Shown one piece after another: positions 23,301-32,340 of a stretch of DNA of 64,000 bases. How positions within the stretch are numbered: the first letter of the stretch is position 1; each line of letters begins with the position of its first letter. The DNA comes from Saussurea involucrata. Lineage: Eukaryota; Streptophyta; Magnoliopsida; Asterales; Asteraceae. Location of the stretch: positions 92,108,873 through 92,172,872 of the forward strand of contig CM066326.1 in the NCBI GenBank assembly GCA_033807775.1, read 5' to 3'. Made by a program: the position numbers and the translations under genes. Under the pieces are notes generated by a model. It saw nothing but the letters and a program-made list of their open reading frames with translations. It made no database searches and was not told where the DNA came from.

Positions 23301-26266
23301 TGTCTCATTCCACCTTATCCCTCCACCAATGGCCAAATCAATTGGTTGCGAGCCAATTTATCACACCGGTCCAAAGCCCGGCCACGTATTATATTTTCAT
23401 ATAATACTCACGTAATTATAATATCCCATTATAATCACTCACGTATGACATATTCATACACTTATCACAATTCATTATTCACATATTGTATTCCAGTAAA
23501 AATACTCTTTAAAATAAAACTCACCTGATCTTTTAAGCAAGGTCCTTCAAACTTTCTTCAAAATAGATTATCTTTTAACCCAGATCCTTAATATCTGAAA
23601 CAAATTAAAGCATACATACTCTTTAACACATAAACAGGAAAACCCAACTTTTCGCAACCCACTATTACGAAAAGTTTACTTTTCGCAACCTACAGTTGCG
23701 AGTTCCTCACTTTTCGCAACCAACAGATACGAAAACTTAACTATGCGCTTTAGCTGCTTGCGAAAAGTGGACTTTTCGCAACCAAGGCTTGCGAATTCCT
23801 ACTTTTCGCAAGAACACTGTTCATCGTCTTTTTCAGATAAGTTCAGTTCATTTTCAGGAAATCCAACTTTTCCCCAGATTGCACAAAAATGTTCTAAACC
23901 CCTTTTAACACTCTAAATTGCCACTAAAATACACAAATTCATCTAAGATTACCTAAACCCACCTCAAAATCCAAAAGAAACCTAACTCTTATAAAAGAGT
24001 GTTTGAATAAGATAATTACCTCTTTGATTTTACTGCACCAATACAAAATTCCAGCTGAAGTGTCTTTAATTCTTCTTCTTCTTCTTCTACGGTTCTTTCT
24101 CTTTCTCTCTCTCAGCCGTGAACAATTTCACACACACACATACACTATTTGGGTTCTACTTTACTGTTTCAATTTGAGATATTTCTTCTATTTAGTATAC
24201 TGAGTCGGTTTGTGTCTTAAAGGTTTGGGTAAAATACCCAACTAACCCTAAACTTGCTTTACTTGACAAATCACACCCTTAAGCTTCTATTATAAAATAA
24301 AAACGTATCCCTAAATTTCTTAATTCCACAAAATACGAAAATCAAGACTTATAAATTCCAATTTTAAATTAGATAAAATACCTGGTTATTACAGCTGCTG
24401 AATCTAGCCATTCCTCCCCCAGTCATCATGAAAAAGAGGGGGAGAAGAGCGCTGAAGATCTCGCCAAGAGAGCTGACCTTTCCCATGATGAATCTATCAG
24501 GGGAGAGAAGACGAATGCTGAAGAAACCACCGCTAGACCTCAGAGAGATGAAATCCCTGAGGAAACCGAGAAGCTCTCCTCTGTATCTGAAGGGGAGCAA
24601 CTCGAAGAAGAAGCTGAGAAAACTGAATCCGAAGCAGAAGATGATGAAGCCGTCGACATCCCTGATGATGAACCATCTTCTTCTCCAAAGAATGATGATG
24701 ATGATGACGAAGATGACGATGACTTCTTTATCGTCAAACCTGCTCAAAAGATCAAAGCTCTTAAGGGAATCTCGATAAATGAACCTTCAGGGGAGCGGAC
24801 AAAGACAAAGCCCTCAGCCTCTGGAGCTAAGAAAGGCAAAGGCAAAAGCGTCGCTGAAGATGACAATCTGATGATCTTGCTTGAAAAGCCGGTTTGTCAG
24901 GTATGCTAAACATCTCACTCCATCCCTCTATCATACCTATCAGTTCTACTACCCAAGCCTATACACTTGAACCAATTTTCTCTATCTGATTCTACCCAAG
25001 TTCTTACTCGTAAGATCGTTGTGTTTCAGCTAGTCCTCTCCTCTGTTTGAGGATATCGCTGAAGGCTCCACAACTGCGACTTCAATAATACCAGCTGCTG
25101 CTGAAGAAATAATCCCAGTCTTAGATTTAATCTCTGAGACTGATGAACCAGAAGAACAGCTACTCTCGCACAGAGGCAGACCTTCCTTAGCTCCTCAAAA
25201 GCTAAGTGAAGAGGATCAGAAAAGAAGAGAGGAGATAATAAAGCGCTTCGAGGATCAGCGAATCATTATGAGGTGTGATCAACTTCCTTCAGTTCCTCCA
25301 AAGTTCAGAATTTCCAAAGCTGAATACCAGGAACACCTCAGAGCTGAACGCCTACTCGCTGAAAGAAAGGAAGCTGAAGAAAAAGACAGAGAATACGCCA
25401 TCAAACTTACTCAACGATCAATAAAAGACCCCAAGCTGAAAAGAGTTCCCATTGATGTTCAACGTCAGCTATGGGATGATGCTCAAGAGATCGTTGGAGA
25501 AAAGACCAAGGTCTCTGATACGACTTTGGAATGGGCTAAACAAATGCTGACCTATCGATCTAGACCATCCAAAATCGTCAAGGCAAACATCAGAGGAAGA
25601 CTGTACGCTGAAGTTCCTGTTGTTGAAGTGGACGTCTACAGAGATGACGAAACCAAGCAAACTTTCTATGCTACTACCTTAGAAAAGTTTGGTCTCTCTG
25701 AATGGTTAGAAACAAAATTAGCCATTCAGGGATCGCGCTCAAAGTTCAAAAGCCATGTCGAGAAGATCTTAAACAAACAGATCGACCTGCTTTCATCTGC
25801 TGTGGATATTCCTCCTACTCTTCCTCAACCAAGAAAAGTCCCTGATAAGAAAAAGAAAGCCTCTGATTCAGGTCCTCATATTCGGAATGAAACGGGCATT
25901 GGTTTCTCTCATGCTGAAATTGTTGGCCCTGATGCCGATCTCTCAATGCTTGACACCTCTCTACCTCCTGGAGAAACATTCATTCTTGGCACAGTTGTAA
26001 GTGATCCCTATGGTATATTCTTTTTAGACTACTATGGAAATCATCACTTTCAACGTATCTCTGAGCTAGACATCACTCCCATCGAACAACTCAGAGATCT
26101 CGTATACTGGTGTGAAGTCAGACGCAACATCAAAGCTAGACACCTGAAGCCCTTGATTTTTGAAGCAGCTCTGAAGAAAAAGAATCAAGGAGAAGATGTC
26201 CCTGACTGGATGATCCCCACATCAAAGACCCTTGATGAACTTCTCATTAAGGAAGAACCTTTATAA
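14333..26266 (+). CDS. extra (third) gene of copia element C, split by element D
   Basis: Starts in good context (AGAAATGGCC). Coding pieces are 14333-16491, 24399-24900 and 25034-26266. The first two join in frame if the nested gypsy and one copy of its target duplication are ignored. The third follows a 133-nt intron (GTATGC at 24901, acceptor CAGCTAG ending 25033). Lengths total 3894 nt, 1297 codons plus stop. Layout: conserved-looking N-terminal module (residues about 25-270), Ser/Thr/Pro-rich stretch (300-520), Leu/Thr/Val heptads suggesting a coiled coil (about 525-665), a very acidic run, then a charged helical C-terminal region. I see no signal peptide or membrane segment, so an Env role is unsupported. 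Similar extra ORFs occur in Sireviruses; function unknown. This copy is disrupted by element D. Confidence 0.7.
16780..16795 (-). other. conserved LTR hairpin, element D 3' copy
   Basis: TAGAC/GTCTA stem. The sixth pair is lost here by the LTR-specific substitution at about 16790. Confidence 0.6.
17261..17426 (-). repeat. TTTTCGCAA repeat cluster in LTR D
   Basis: CTTTTCGCAAC or its inverse TTGCGAAAAG occurs repeatedly in direct and inverted orientation within about 165 bp. The same cluster is at 23648-23813 in the other LTR. Opposed copies can pair into hairpins. In the sense direction it lies about 470 bp upstream of the conserved hairpin. Confidence 0.8.
18007..18020 (-). other. polypurine tract of element D
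   Basis: On the minus strand TAAGGGGGGGATGT immediately precedes the 3' LTR, the expected primer for plus-strand DNA synthesis. Confidence 0.85.
18045..22616 (-). CDS. gag-pol: intact gag-pol polyprotein of chromovirus D (1523 aa)
   Basis: Single frame from ATG to stop. Gag: RGG-rich start, capsid region about 110-260, and three zinc-knuckle-like motifs at 323-334, 341-354 (CFKCGKTGHVVKDC) and 360-373 (CFLCNSPDHLQSDC). Protease: VLFDSGANRSF (DSG at 437-439). RT: FIDD at 771-774. RNase H: D920, E957, D982, D1025. Integrase: HHCC (H1116 to C1149 region) and D1179, D1240, E1276, the last two spaced as D(35)E. The C terminus (about 1465-1523) has a chromodomain-like block with VKVQWKHHRGQDATWE, expected to bind modified histones and guide insertion. 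No stop, frameshift or missing catalytic residue was found. Confidence 0.95.
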   Translation of the reverse strand: MASGTRQRNQRGGRNSGGGNPPIGTGGRGGDHGRGSTGRGTGGRTGGRTQPQGTEFVTRDDLMAEMGRLQDNIQAMFEHNRHNETERSNPEHEVEIPLTSTILPMMKRCDYKMFLSCKPPTYSGDRDPVKAMRWLKELEAIFKTCKCAEEDKVLYGAAMLKGDALYWWEAHIESRGTDVYTTFAWEEFVLAFTTHFCPQAAVRQLEEEFMNLQQGNLSVRDYTARFLEKSRFVGYYVATEKMKMERFIYGLNSEVRRLVTATRPDTFTAAVDAAENVERDNKRDAGDKSLGKRKWEGPPQDPKRSRFQRFDNRPSFRPAERPCPKCNRYHQGNCQVESRVCFKCGKTGHVVKDCRVTRFCFLCNSPDHLQSDCPRGRIQSGGTSGKPAITRPVVPRIEPPRTRGRTFQMTAKEAEETPDVVTGTFFINSTRAKVLFDSGANRSFVSPSFAAHMHLEPKMLKHALLVDTANDKQVAVKEIYDCCMIDIEGCGVPIQLFPIALIEFDVVVGMDCLAENQANIVCDKKIIHVVLPDKRSVVIYGDRKNHQSSLISMVKARKCVNKGCSSYLAYVIDSRPEKCKLEDISIVSEYPEVFPEDLNSLPPVRQVEFGIDLVPGADPIARAPYRLAPPEMKEMMSQLQDLSDKGFIRPSSSPWDAPVLFVKKKDGSMRMCIDYRELNKRTIKNKYPLPRIDDLFDQLVGACYFSKIDLRSGYHQLKVKEEDVLKTAFRTRYGHYEFLVMPFGLTNAPAAFMDLMNRVCKPYLDKFVIVFIDDILIYSRSQEDHTQHLRLILELLKKEKLYAKFSKCEFWLQEVQFLGHVVSEKGIQVDPAKVEAIERWEPPKTATEVRSFLGLAGYYRKFIKDFSRIATPLTKLTQKNLKFEWKAEQDEAFRILKEKLCSAPILALPEGSDDFVVYSDASKLGLGCVLMQRGKVIAYASRQLKDHERQYPTHDMELAAVVFALKIWRHYLYGSKCQIFTDHKSLQHLFDQKELNMRQRRWLELVNDYDCEILYHPGKANVVADALSRQERSGTIKAISLRAELLPNIFDELLKCQIDAYQEESLKSERLVGISALLGKDDRGLLCMGNRIWVPRLGGLRDRVLQEAHQSRFSIHPGTNKMYRDLKQFYWWPGMKRSVAKYVEDCTTCKKVKIEHQKPFGQLQRLDIPMWKWDQITTDFITKLPRTSKGFDSIWVIVDRLTKSAHFLPIKETDSLERLAKLYINEIVTRHGIPISIISDRDSRFTSRFWRSFQKEMGTQIKLSTSYHPQTDGQSERTIQTLEDMLRACIVDFGGSWDKHLPLIEFAYNNSYHSSIQAAPFEVLYGRKCRTPLCWNEVGEKQLAGPEIVQLAADKITQIRDKLRTAQDRQKSYADRRRKPLEFQVGDFVMLKVSPWKGVIRFGKQGKLSPRYIGPFTITERIGEVAYRLDLPPELSRIHNAFHVSNFRKCLVTSDQAVSLPDIQVDEKLNYVEEPEAIVDHKVKVLRNKEIRQVKVQWKHHRGQDATWESESEMRAKYPHLFS
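22865..22876 (-). other. primer-binding site of element D
   Basis: Minus strand TGGTATCAGAGC, two bases inside the 5' LTR at 22879. The leader to the gag ATG (22617-22864) is short and shows no other feature. Confidence 0.9.
22879..24393 (-). repeat. 5' LTR of element D
   Basis: 1515 bp, collinear with 16492-18006. It has the fully paired form of the conserved hairpin (23167-23182, TAGACC/GGTCTA) and the TTTTCGCAA cluster (23648-23813). It ends at the GCTGC target duplication. Confidence 0.95.
23167..23182 (-). other. conserved LTR hairpin, element D 5' copy
   Basis: Six-pair stem TAGACC/GGTCTA, loop TAAG on the plus strand, in the CTCACTA...ACCC context on the sense strand. Confidence 0.7.
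24901..25033 (+). other. predicted coding intron in the extra gene
   Basis: Between two long open segments in different frames. Donor CAG|GTATGC lies at 24901; the region before the acceptor is pyrimidine-rich (GTGTTTCAGCTAG|TCC). Using the AG at 25032-25033 gives a phase-0 intron with no stop on either side; using TTTCAG (25029) would hit TAG immediately. A second in-frame candidate of 81 nt is 15825-15905 (GCAG|GTAAAC to TTACAG|GTCC). Confidence 0.55.
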
Positions 26267-26536
26267 GCTGATATGATCGCCTTTTCTCTATTGTATCAGT
26301 TATTCTTTTGTACTTGTAATTTATTTCGCTTGTACTTGTAATCTTTTCATTTCTCTTTGTATCCTGATTCAAAGTTTTAAAGAAAGATTTCAGCGAATGT
26401 ACTTTACTCCATCAGTACTGAAAAGATCCCAGAAAACAGTAAAAGGGACAAATATTTTATGAGTTCTTTTTATCCTTATGTTTTCATTTAATAGCAATTT
26501 TCTTTGTTGCTATGTCATAATCAAATAGGGGGAGAT
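26267..26536 (+). other. 3' untranslated region and polypurine tract of element C
   Basis: After the extra gene's stop there is about 255 bp of AT-rich sequence, then AAATAGGGGGAGAT at about 26523-26536 directly before the 3' LTR, a normal plus-strand primer. Confidence 0.8.
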
Positions 26537-27499
26537 TGTTGATCCAAACCCTCAGTGATTTGATAATGACCCTCTCTTATATACTTAGTGAAAATTGTAA
26601 GTAAACAATATGTATCAGAGTTTCACTATCGCTGATAAGTACTAAGATCTTACAGTACCGCTGATAGGAACTCTCGCTCTTTAAATTAAACATTCAGCGA
26701 AACTGTTCGTCATAAATGCTCTGAGTCTGTTCAGTCATTATGATGATCGCTGATAAGTTAGTTGTTTACTTATGATCCCTGAAGACAAGTTTCACGTCAA
26801 CAAAGGTTCTACGCTGAAGTCGAAGATCAAGCTCAAGAACCAGCGACAAGTCTCCTAATGAACTGATGCGGATCAGCGAAGACTCAGATTTGTCCACTCA
26901 ACGTGAAGTATCAAGTACAAGACTTCAGCTATCGCTGAACTCTATCATTCGTTGATATGAAATGATAGATCGCTGAATCAACGAAAGCTGATCATGAAGT
27001 CCTCCGTACAAAGTACTTTTGTCTTAACCTCCCTTGCATGACTCCGTACGAAATGTCAGAAAAGAACCTCCGACTGTCTGAAATCGTACAACCACTCTGA
27101 TACTACACTGTTCATCTATGCGGCTACTAAGGTTGTCAACCAAGGTCAATGACATGCAACCAACCAGCTGATGACACGTGTAAAGTGTATACTGACTTGC
27201 ATTAAATGCATGCAGTATATAAAGAGATGAACCCACTTCATTTGAAGTAACTTGCTAACTCTGGACAAGTTCAATCTCTTATCTCAAGATAGGTTATTAT
27301 TAGTAATTTCCTTATCTCTCTTAGTGCAAGAAACCTTAGTGTTCCAACTTGTTTAGATTTAGGTTTATCCTTAATCTTGTTTCCGCAACAAGCTGTAAAT
27401 TGTTAATGATTTATCAATAAACAATTTAGAAAAGTAAAATCTGTGTGTTTGTATTCAACCCCCCCTTCTACAAACTTGTATAGGCCTTCGGGACCAACA
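26537..27499 (+). repeat. 3' LTR of copia element C
   Basis: 963 bp copy of 6607-7573, ending GGGACCAACA and followed by GAAAA. It differs from the 5' LTR at six counted positions and lacks four bases in the CCCCCTCCCCC run near the end. Confidence 0.93.
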
Positions 27500-27504
27500 G
27501 AAAA

Positions 27505-30500
27505 GATTTTCACTCAATATATATTTCTGTCGTCACGACATATTTTGGTGGAGTAAGATTAAGTTTATGGATAGTTGCATGCGAACGATTCTCGAGATCG
27601 TTGTGCAGGGCATTGAATTTTAAGAGTGATGGGGGCATGTGTACCCAATATGCTTTCAAATGTTGTCCATTGGAAATGATTTATCTATTGCGTTGTCATG
27701 CATGAAGGCTATGAACTCACTAGGTCGTAGGATGTTGTATGTTAAGCTAAGGAAGAACTTCAAGCGTGGGGAAGTGTCGGACAAATCAGGAAAGAATGTT
27801 GTAGCCTTAATATTTGTGTTCAAGAGGAAAGGTGATTAGCGGTAGAGTCGGAAGTGGATTATAGTGTCGGTTGTATGAGGGTTTGCACCCTTGTTCGGAG
27901 ACTGGAAGTACGGTTGTCAAGGGACGGTTGTGTCCGGAGGAAGGGTTTGAAGCCTTCAAGGTGTTGGTTTTGCAACTCGTTATGAGTAGTGTAGTGAGGA
28001 AGAATGAAATGCCTATGGCATAGAACTATGAGTTTCGAGGTGAGCTTGTAATGTTGATGTTACATGAGTAGGTTTCGAAAAGAGGGAGACAGATCATGAA
28101 GTTGTTTATGATATGTTGGAAGAGTTAGGTTCCGTGAGGAACCTTTGTTAAAGACTAAGTTAAGAAAGTAGTTTCAGGTTGTCAATTGATGTAAAAGACG
28201 ACAGTTGTATATGATGGTCGAGGCCGACGACTTGAACCAGAAGGGTGAAAGTTGATAGAACACCTTGTAGGGGTGCTAAGAGGATGAGAAGTTATGATTT
28301 TGATTAAGCGTTTTATTTATGAAGTATGGAGAGATCGTAGAATGATGAGGTATGAACCCGAGCGAAGTTAGTATGTAGATTTTATTGTCCAGTAAGGGAC
28401 TGTGCCCAGCTTATGTAAGGGCTCGGATCGTGAAGAGCTAGCTAGAATGTTTGTGTTTGAGTTAATTGAGAACTCGTGAGTTATAGTTCGACAAGCCGGG
28501 AGAGGACTAAGTAACGAGATAGACTCGGTTGTGTATGCGTGAAGATGTGAAGGCAAGTATAAATGGTGTAAGAATGGCCATGAGAGATTTGGTCTGCAGT
28601 ATGATGTGATGAGTGAGGAATGTACATATAGGTAATGGCATTAATTTCCGAGTTAAATGTACCAGCTAGTATCATAGTGATGTGATGTTAGAAAGAAAGG
28701 AAGCATCAGATAGAAGCCTTTTGGGGGTTTCGTACGAGATATACGATTTGTTAACCAAATTGTTGGAGCACATAGGTGTAAGTTGACGTTGTGATATGAT
28801 TATGTTCGGAAGGAAATGTCGGAGCGGGAGTGAGTGATTACCCAAATAAGAAACCAAGTGTTTTTGATGTTGTGAGTCGATAAGTAAGTATGTGGTTGAA
28901 ACCTTTGGAAATTTTAGAGAAGGCGATGGATGGGTTAGTCAAAGATGTGGGGTAGTAGATGCGAAATCTTTGAAGAATGTGAGTTGTTTCTTATGTATGG
29001 AGGAATGATTAGAGGATGTATTAGTGAGAGATCCAAAGATGTGCAATGACTTCGAACACAGATGTCATTTCGAGATGACTTGTTTGAATACCTTAAGTTA
29101 GAACTTTGATGCCACCGTTTGGGTATGTTTAGAAACGAGTAAACGTTTCAGCAAGTGAAAAGGTTGGAAGAAAAAGGCAGGTAATGTTTGAGAGGTGATG
29201 CTTCACGTTATTGTGGGGAGGTGAAGATAGTACGTTGGGATAGAAGAGAAGGTTAGAAGTAGTAAGCTGGTCAGTAACACCAAGAGGTGGAGTTGCGTGA
29301 ATAGCTTGCCGGTAAGTGTGTGAACTTCTAGAAAGAGTTTTGAGGAAGGGGATTGTGTACGTCCGGTGCAGGAAAGAAGCAGATAAGATAGTCGAATGAT
29401 TCGAGTTGAGTTGGCGATATTGTGAGAAACGGTCAAACGAACTGATCGTTCAGTGTAAGCTATTGAGAGCAGTAGAGTGCGACCTAGGTTACTCTTCCAA
29501 GTTGAACGAGGATAACCGAAGTTATGTTATGAGACTGGACGTTTGTGGCAGTCAGTAAGAAATTGATGAGCCTTCGGGATAAGTTCAATTCGAACAGGTG
29601 AGCACTACAATAAGAAATTTTAGAGTTTCCCATTTTTGGCCACGATTAAATGTGAAATGATGATGTGGTGAGAACGTGCGAGTTAGTTGTCGAGCGGTAG
29701 CCGATGTGATTCGGGAAGGGAATATGGTCTGCTTAGGCGCATATCGGTTGGAAGAAGTGGACTAGGATTACAGGTAACTCGAGGAGAGAACTCTTAAGTG
29801 TGAGTTCATCAAGAGGTGCAAGGGTGGCCTTGTGCCAAGTGGTCAGGAGAGTGATGACTCCTGGTTTTAGAGTCTCGTTGTAGTGGCGGGGAATTTCCGC
29901 CAAGTTCCTTCTTTTAAGGAAGTAAAAGGGGTATGAGAGACCGTAAGTAGACGTGTTGAATAACCGTGAGTTCCGACGTGGAGGCGGAAGCGAGCAAATG
30001 GAGGCGCGGGTGGCCTTGGATTCTTCTAGTGTTGTTTAAGCGAGTATAGTATTCGGAGAGGTTGCAAGTAAATAATGCAAGATGACACGTTTTAGCAAAG
30101 TGGTGACTCGCCGAGGGCGGTTTTCTGAGTATGGGGTGCGGTTATGTTCCCCATCAGAACGGTTTGGGGGACTGAGCAGGATTGAGCTGGTTGGATTGAG
30201 GAACATAAGGCTTTTGAGCCTTGAAGTTTGAGAGATAGGTAAGGTGGACTAAGTCTGTGGAGTCGTCGAAGTTATGAAAGTTGATTAAATGGTGCGCGAT
30301 CTTGAGGTACTCGATGAGATTTTGAGAAGAAATCTTTAGTGTGTTACACGTCTCTTTTGTGGAAGAGCCGATGTAGGAAGTGAGATGATAGCGATCTTGC
30401 AAGAAATACAGGCGATAAGAAGTTGACTTTCGCCATTAGTGAACGAGTTAGAGGAGCGGTATACGTGTAAGACTGGCTAGAAAAGTGAATGGGTGTCCAT

Positions 30501-30790
30501 CCGACATTTCATGTCTCGAATCTAAAGTAGTGTTTGTCAGAAGTCGATGTGGTTGATTCTTAGAGGGGACATCAGTATTGATGAGAGTTTGACTTACGTA
30601 GGAGGACCGATTGAAGTTGTGAGTAGTAAAGTACAAAAGTCGAGACACAAAGAAGTACGCTGAGTGAAGTTTCAGTGGAGGTATCTTAAGAAACGAGAGG
30701 CATCGTGGAAGTCGGATCAGTTATGCAGACCTGATACCCTCACCTTTTGTAAACGGAATTCCGGGGACGGAATTCTTTTGAGGGGGAAGT
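27505..30790 (+). other. right internal region of element B, essentially non-coding
   Basis: 3.3 kb in which every frame is broken. Apart from the chromodomain-like tail at 30600-30735 I find no RT, RNase H or integrase motif. Small open frames here are short and mostly on the opposite strand and are not credible genes. It ends in TTTTGAGGGGGAAG, the polypurine tract before the 3' LTR. Confidence 0.6.
30600..30735 (+). pseudogene. chromodomain-like C-terminal remnant of element B pol
   Basis: One frame reads GPIEVVSSKVQKSRHKEVR, a TGA stop (30660-30662), then VKFQWRYLKKREASWKSDQ. This matches the pattern of the C-terminal chromodomain of plant chromoviruses and resembles the end of element D's polyprotein. 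Confidence 0.65.
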
Positions 30791-31328
30791 GTTGTAACGA
30801 CCCGGACCAAAATGGAAGGAAGTTACGTATTGGATTAAAAGTTAATATTAAAGAAAGTTGAAGGGCTATTTGGTAAAGAAGAGAGGAGGTATTTAAAGGG
30901 CACAAAACCCTAGGTGAGTCATGTTATTACTGATTCTTGTTGTTGTTGACGGCTGGAAGATCAAAAGAAAGAAAGAGAAGGAAAGAATAGAAAACAAAGG
31001 AGGAAGGAAGAAAAGGAGACAAAGCAAGAGAGGAGAAAGGGATTTCGTATTTGGAAGAGGGAAGAAGAGGTCCTTCATCATTCAATCAACCAGGTAAACC
31101 TCCTCTAATCTCGAATCTGTGGTTGGGTTGTAGAATAGTTGTCTTTTGGGGTTGTTTTGTTAAAGTAGAGTTTGAAGATAAATGAGAGAAATCGGGTCTC
31201 ATAGTGCGTTATTGTTGCTAAGATCTCGATAATTGTTGAGTTTAGTAATGTCGTTGCTATTGCTAAGCTTTGCTTCGAAAGAATCGATCTAAAGTGTAGA
31301 TTTCAGCCCCAATTAGAGACCAGGTCGA

Positions 31329-31600
31329 CGTCCGGGAACCTTCCTGGACGTCCGGACACTTTGTTGGGGAGAAGGTCCCTGGACGAGGGAGTTGTCCGGA
31401 TAGGATGGATTATCCGGGTAGGAGTTATGTCCGGTAAGTTCGGTACCCGGAAAGGGGTATCGTCCGGAGAATAGTAGTTACCCGGATAAGGGTGTTGTCC
31501 GGACTAGGTTGTCGTCCGGTTAGTATGGGTGTCCGGACTCTTTAGCGTCCGGAAAAGTAGGGTCGTCCGGAAAACCTGAGTTATCCGGATACTTTTGCTG
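31329..31600 (+). repeat. GTCCGG/ATCCGG-rich repeat block in LTR B
   Basis: About a dozen GTCCGG, TCCGGA or ATCCGG units at irregular 15-30 bp spacing, many forming TCCGGA palindromes. The last units are also present in the truncated 5' LTR at 4560-4625. The block lies about 500 bp upstream of the conserved hairpin. Confidence 0.75.
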
Positions 31601-32083
31601 AGTTGTTGTTTTATGCCCGTTTATTCAGGGAAGTCGACCTGGAAGTTTGGAACTGTTTAGAAACGAGAAGTAAGAGCCTCAGGTGAGTTTTCTAAACTAA
31701 AATGTGTGGCTTTTAAAGTGTTTTCAAAATGTGTTATGAATGTTGAGAATTGTCATGCTTTATTATTATGCTTTAATTGCATGAAAGTTGTTTAAAGTTT
31801 TATGTAGAATGTATGCATACATCAAGGAGACGTAAACTGGCAAAGACGGGAGAGTAGTTCCGCCAGCTCTCGTGCGGGAAGGGAGGTCCCTATATGCCAG
31901 GAGCGAGGCTCCGCAAGGCAGCATGAGGCTGACTCGTTGTCACCTTCGGGTAGCTTCAGGGTGTCAGATTACGAGGAGGCGGACTTTAGTCCGTATATGA
32001 TTTTGACGTGTTGAGTATGAATGTTTAAAGCTGAAAAGATAAACTGTTTTTAAATGCTTTGATAACGGTTAGGAGGGACTCAC

Positions 32084-32099
32084 TAGACCTCATGGTCTA
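32084..32099 (+). other. conserved LTR hairpin, element B 3' copy
   Basis: TAGACC/GGTCTA stem with loop TCAT, identical to the copy at 5116-5131. Confidence 0.7.
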
Positions 32100-32340
32100 A
32101 CCCTCGCATTTCCAAATTAAAACCTTTTCAGGTAAGCAGGTTTCTAGGAGCTCGGGCAAATAGACTGAGCTTAGCAAGAAGAGTCATGAAGCATAGTGGC
32201 ACTCTAGTTATTAGTTTTTCTCAGTTGTGTAGGTCGTTTCCGCAAACCTATTTGAATATTTGTAACGAAATTTTGAGACCGTGATTTTGGGATGTTATGA
32301 AATTGATGTTTTGCATGATAATTTTGGTTGGGTCTTTATA

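Larger units (their letters stand above)
16492..24393 (-). mobile_element. Ty3/gypsy chromovirus element D, intact-looking, nested in C
   Basis: 7902 bp with 1515-bp LTRs at both ends (16492-18006, 22879-24393) and target duplication GCTGC at 16487-16491 and 24394-24398. It has a tRNA-Met primer-binding site, a polypurine tract and one uninterrupted gag-pol frame. I count three LTR differences. The LTR length and C-terminal chromodomain point to the Tekay/Del type of chromovirus. It interrupts a coding exon of element C. All parts needed for retrotransposition appear present. Confidence 0.95.
6607..27499 (+). mobile_element. Ty1/copia (Sirevirus-like) element C with long extra gene
   Basis: Complete element with TG...CA LTRs (6607-7573 and 26537-27499) and a 5-bp target duplication GAAAA at 6602-6606 and 27500-27504. 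It also has a tRNA-Met primer-binding site, gag, pol in copia order (protease, integrase, RT, RNase H), a long extra gene and a purine tract before the 3' LTR. Without the nested element D it would be about 13 kb, long for copia. The two LTRs differ at six counted positions plus a 4-nt length change in a pyrimidine run. Gag and pol nevertheless contain several breaks, so this copy cannot make its own full pol. Confidence 0.92.
4560..32340 (+). mobile_element. Ty3/gypsy element B, outermost layer, split by A and C
   Basis: Defined by matching LTR pieces (4560-5372 and 31528-32340: equal lengths, about 10 differences seen in 813 positions). A primer-binding site follows the first and a purine-rich tract precedes the second. 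Internal sequence is 5388-6601 and 27505-30790, interrupted by copia element C. Only a chromodomain-like tail with one stop is recognisable as protein; no gag, RT or integrase was found in about 4.5 kb. The missing first part of the 5' LTR should lie left of element A, outside the window. It may have been a non-autonomous derivative of a chromovirus. Confidence 0.78.
30793..32340 (+). repeat. 3' LTR of element B
   Basis: Begins TGTAACGACCCGG after the polypurine tract; the end at 32340 is where similarity to the 5' LTR stops. About 1548 bp. It contains a GTCCGG-rich block (31329-31600) and the conserved hairpin (32084-32099). The outer flank and target duplication cannot be paired because the left end is outside the window. 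Confidence 0.82.

Noticed and set aside
24364..24778. 127-aa minus and 116-aa plus frames
   Set aside because: Out-of-frame readings of the acidic part of the copia extra gene.
14333..26266. Env-like glycoprotein label for the extra copia gene
   Set aside because: No signal peptide, membrane segment or fusion-type hydrophobic stretch was seen.
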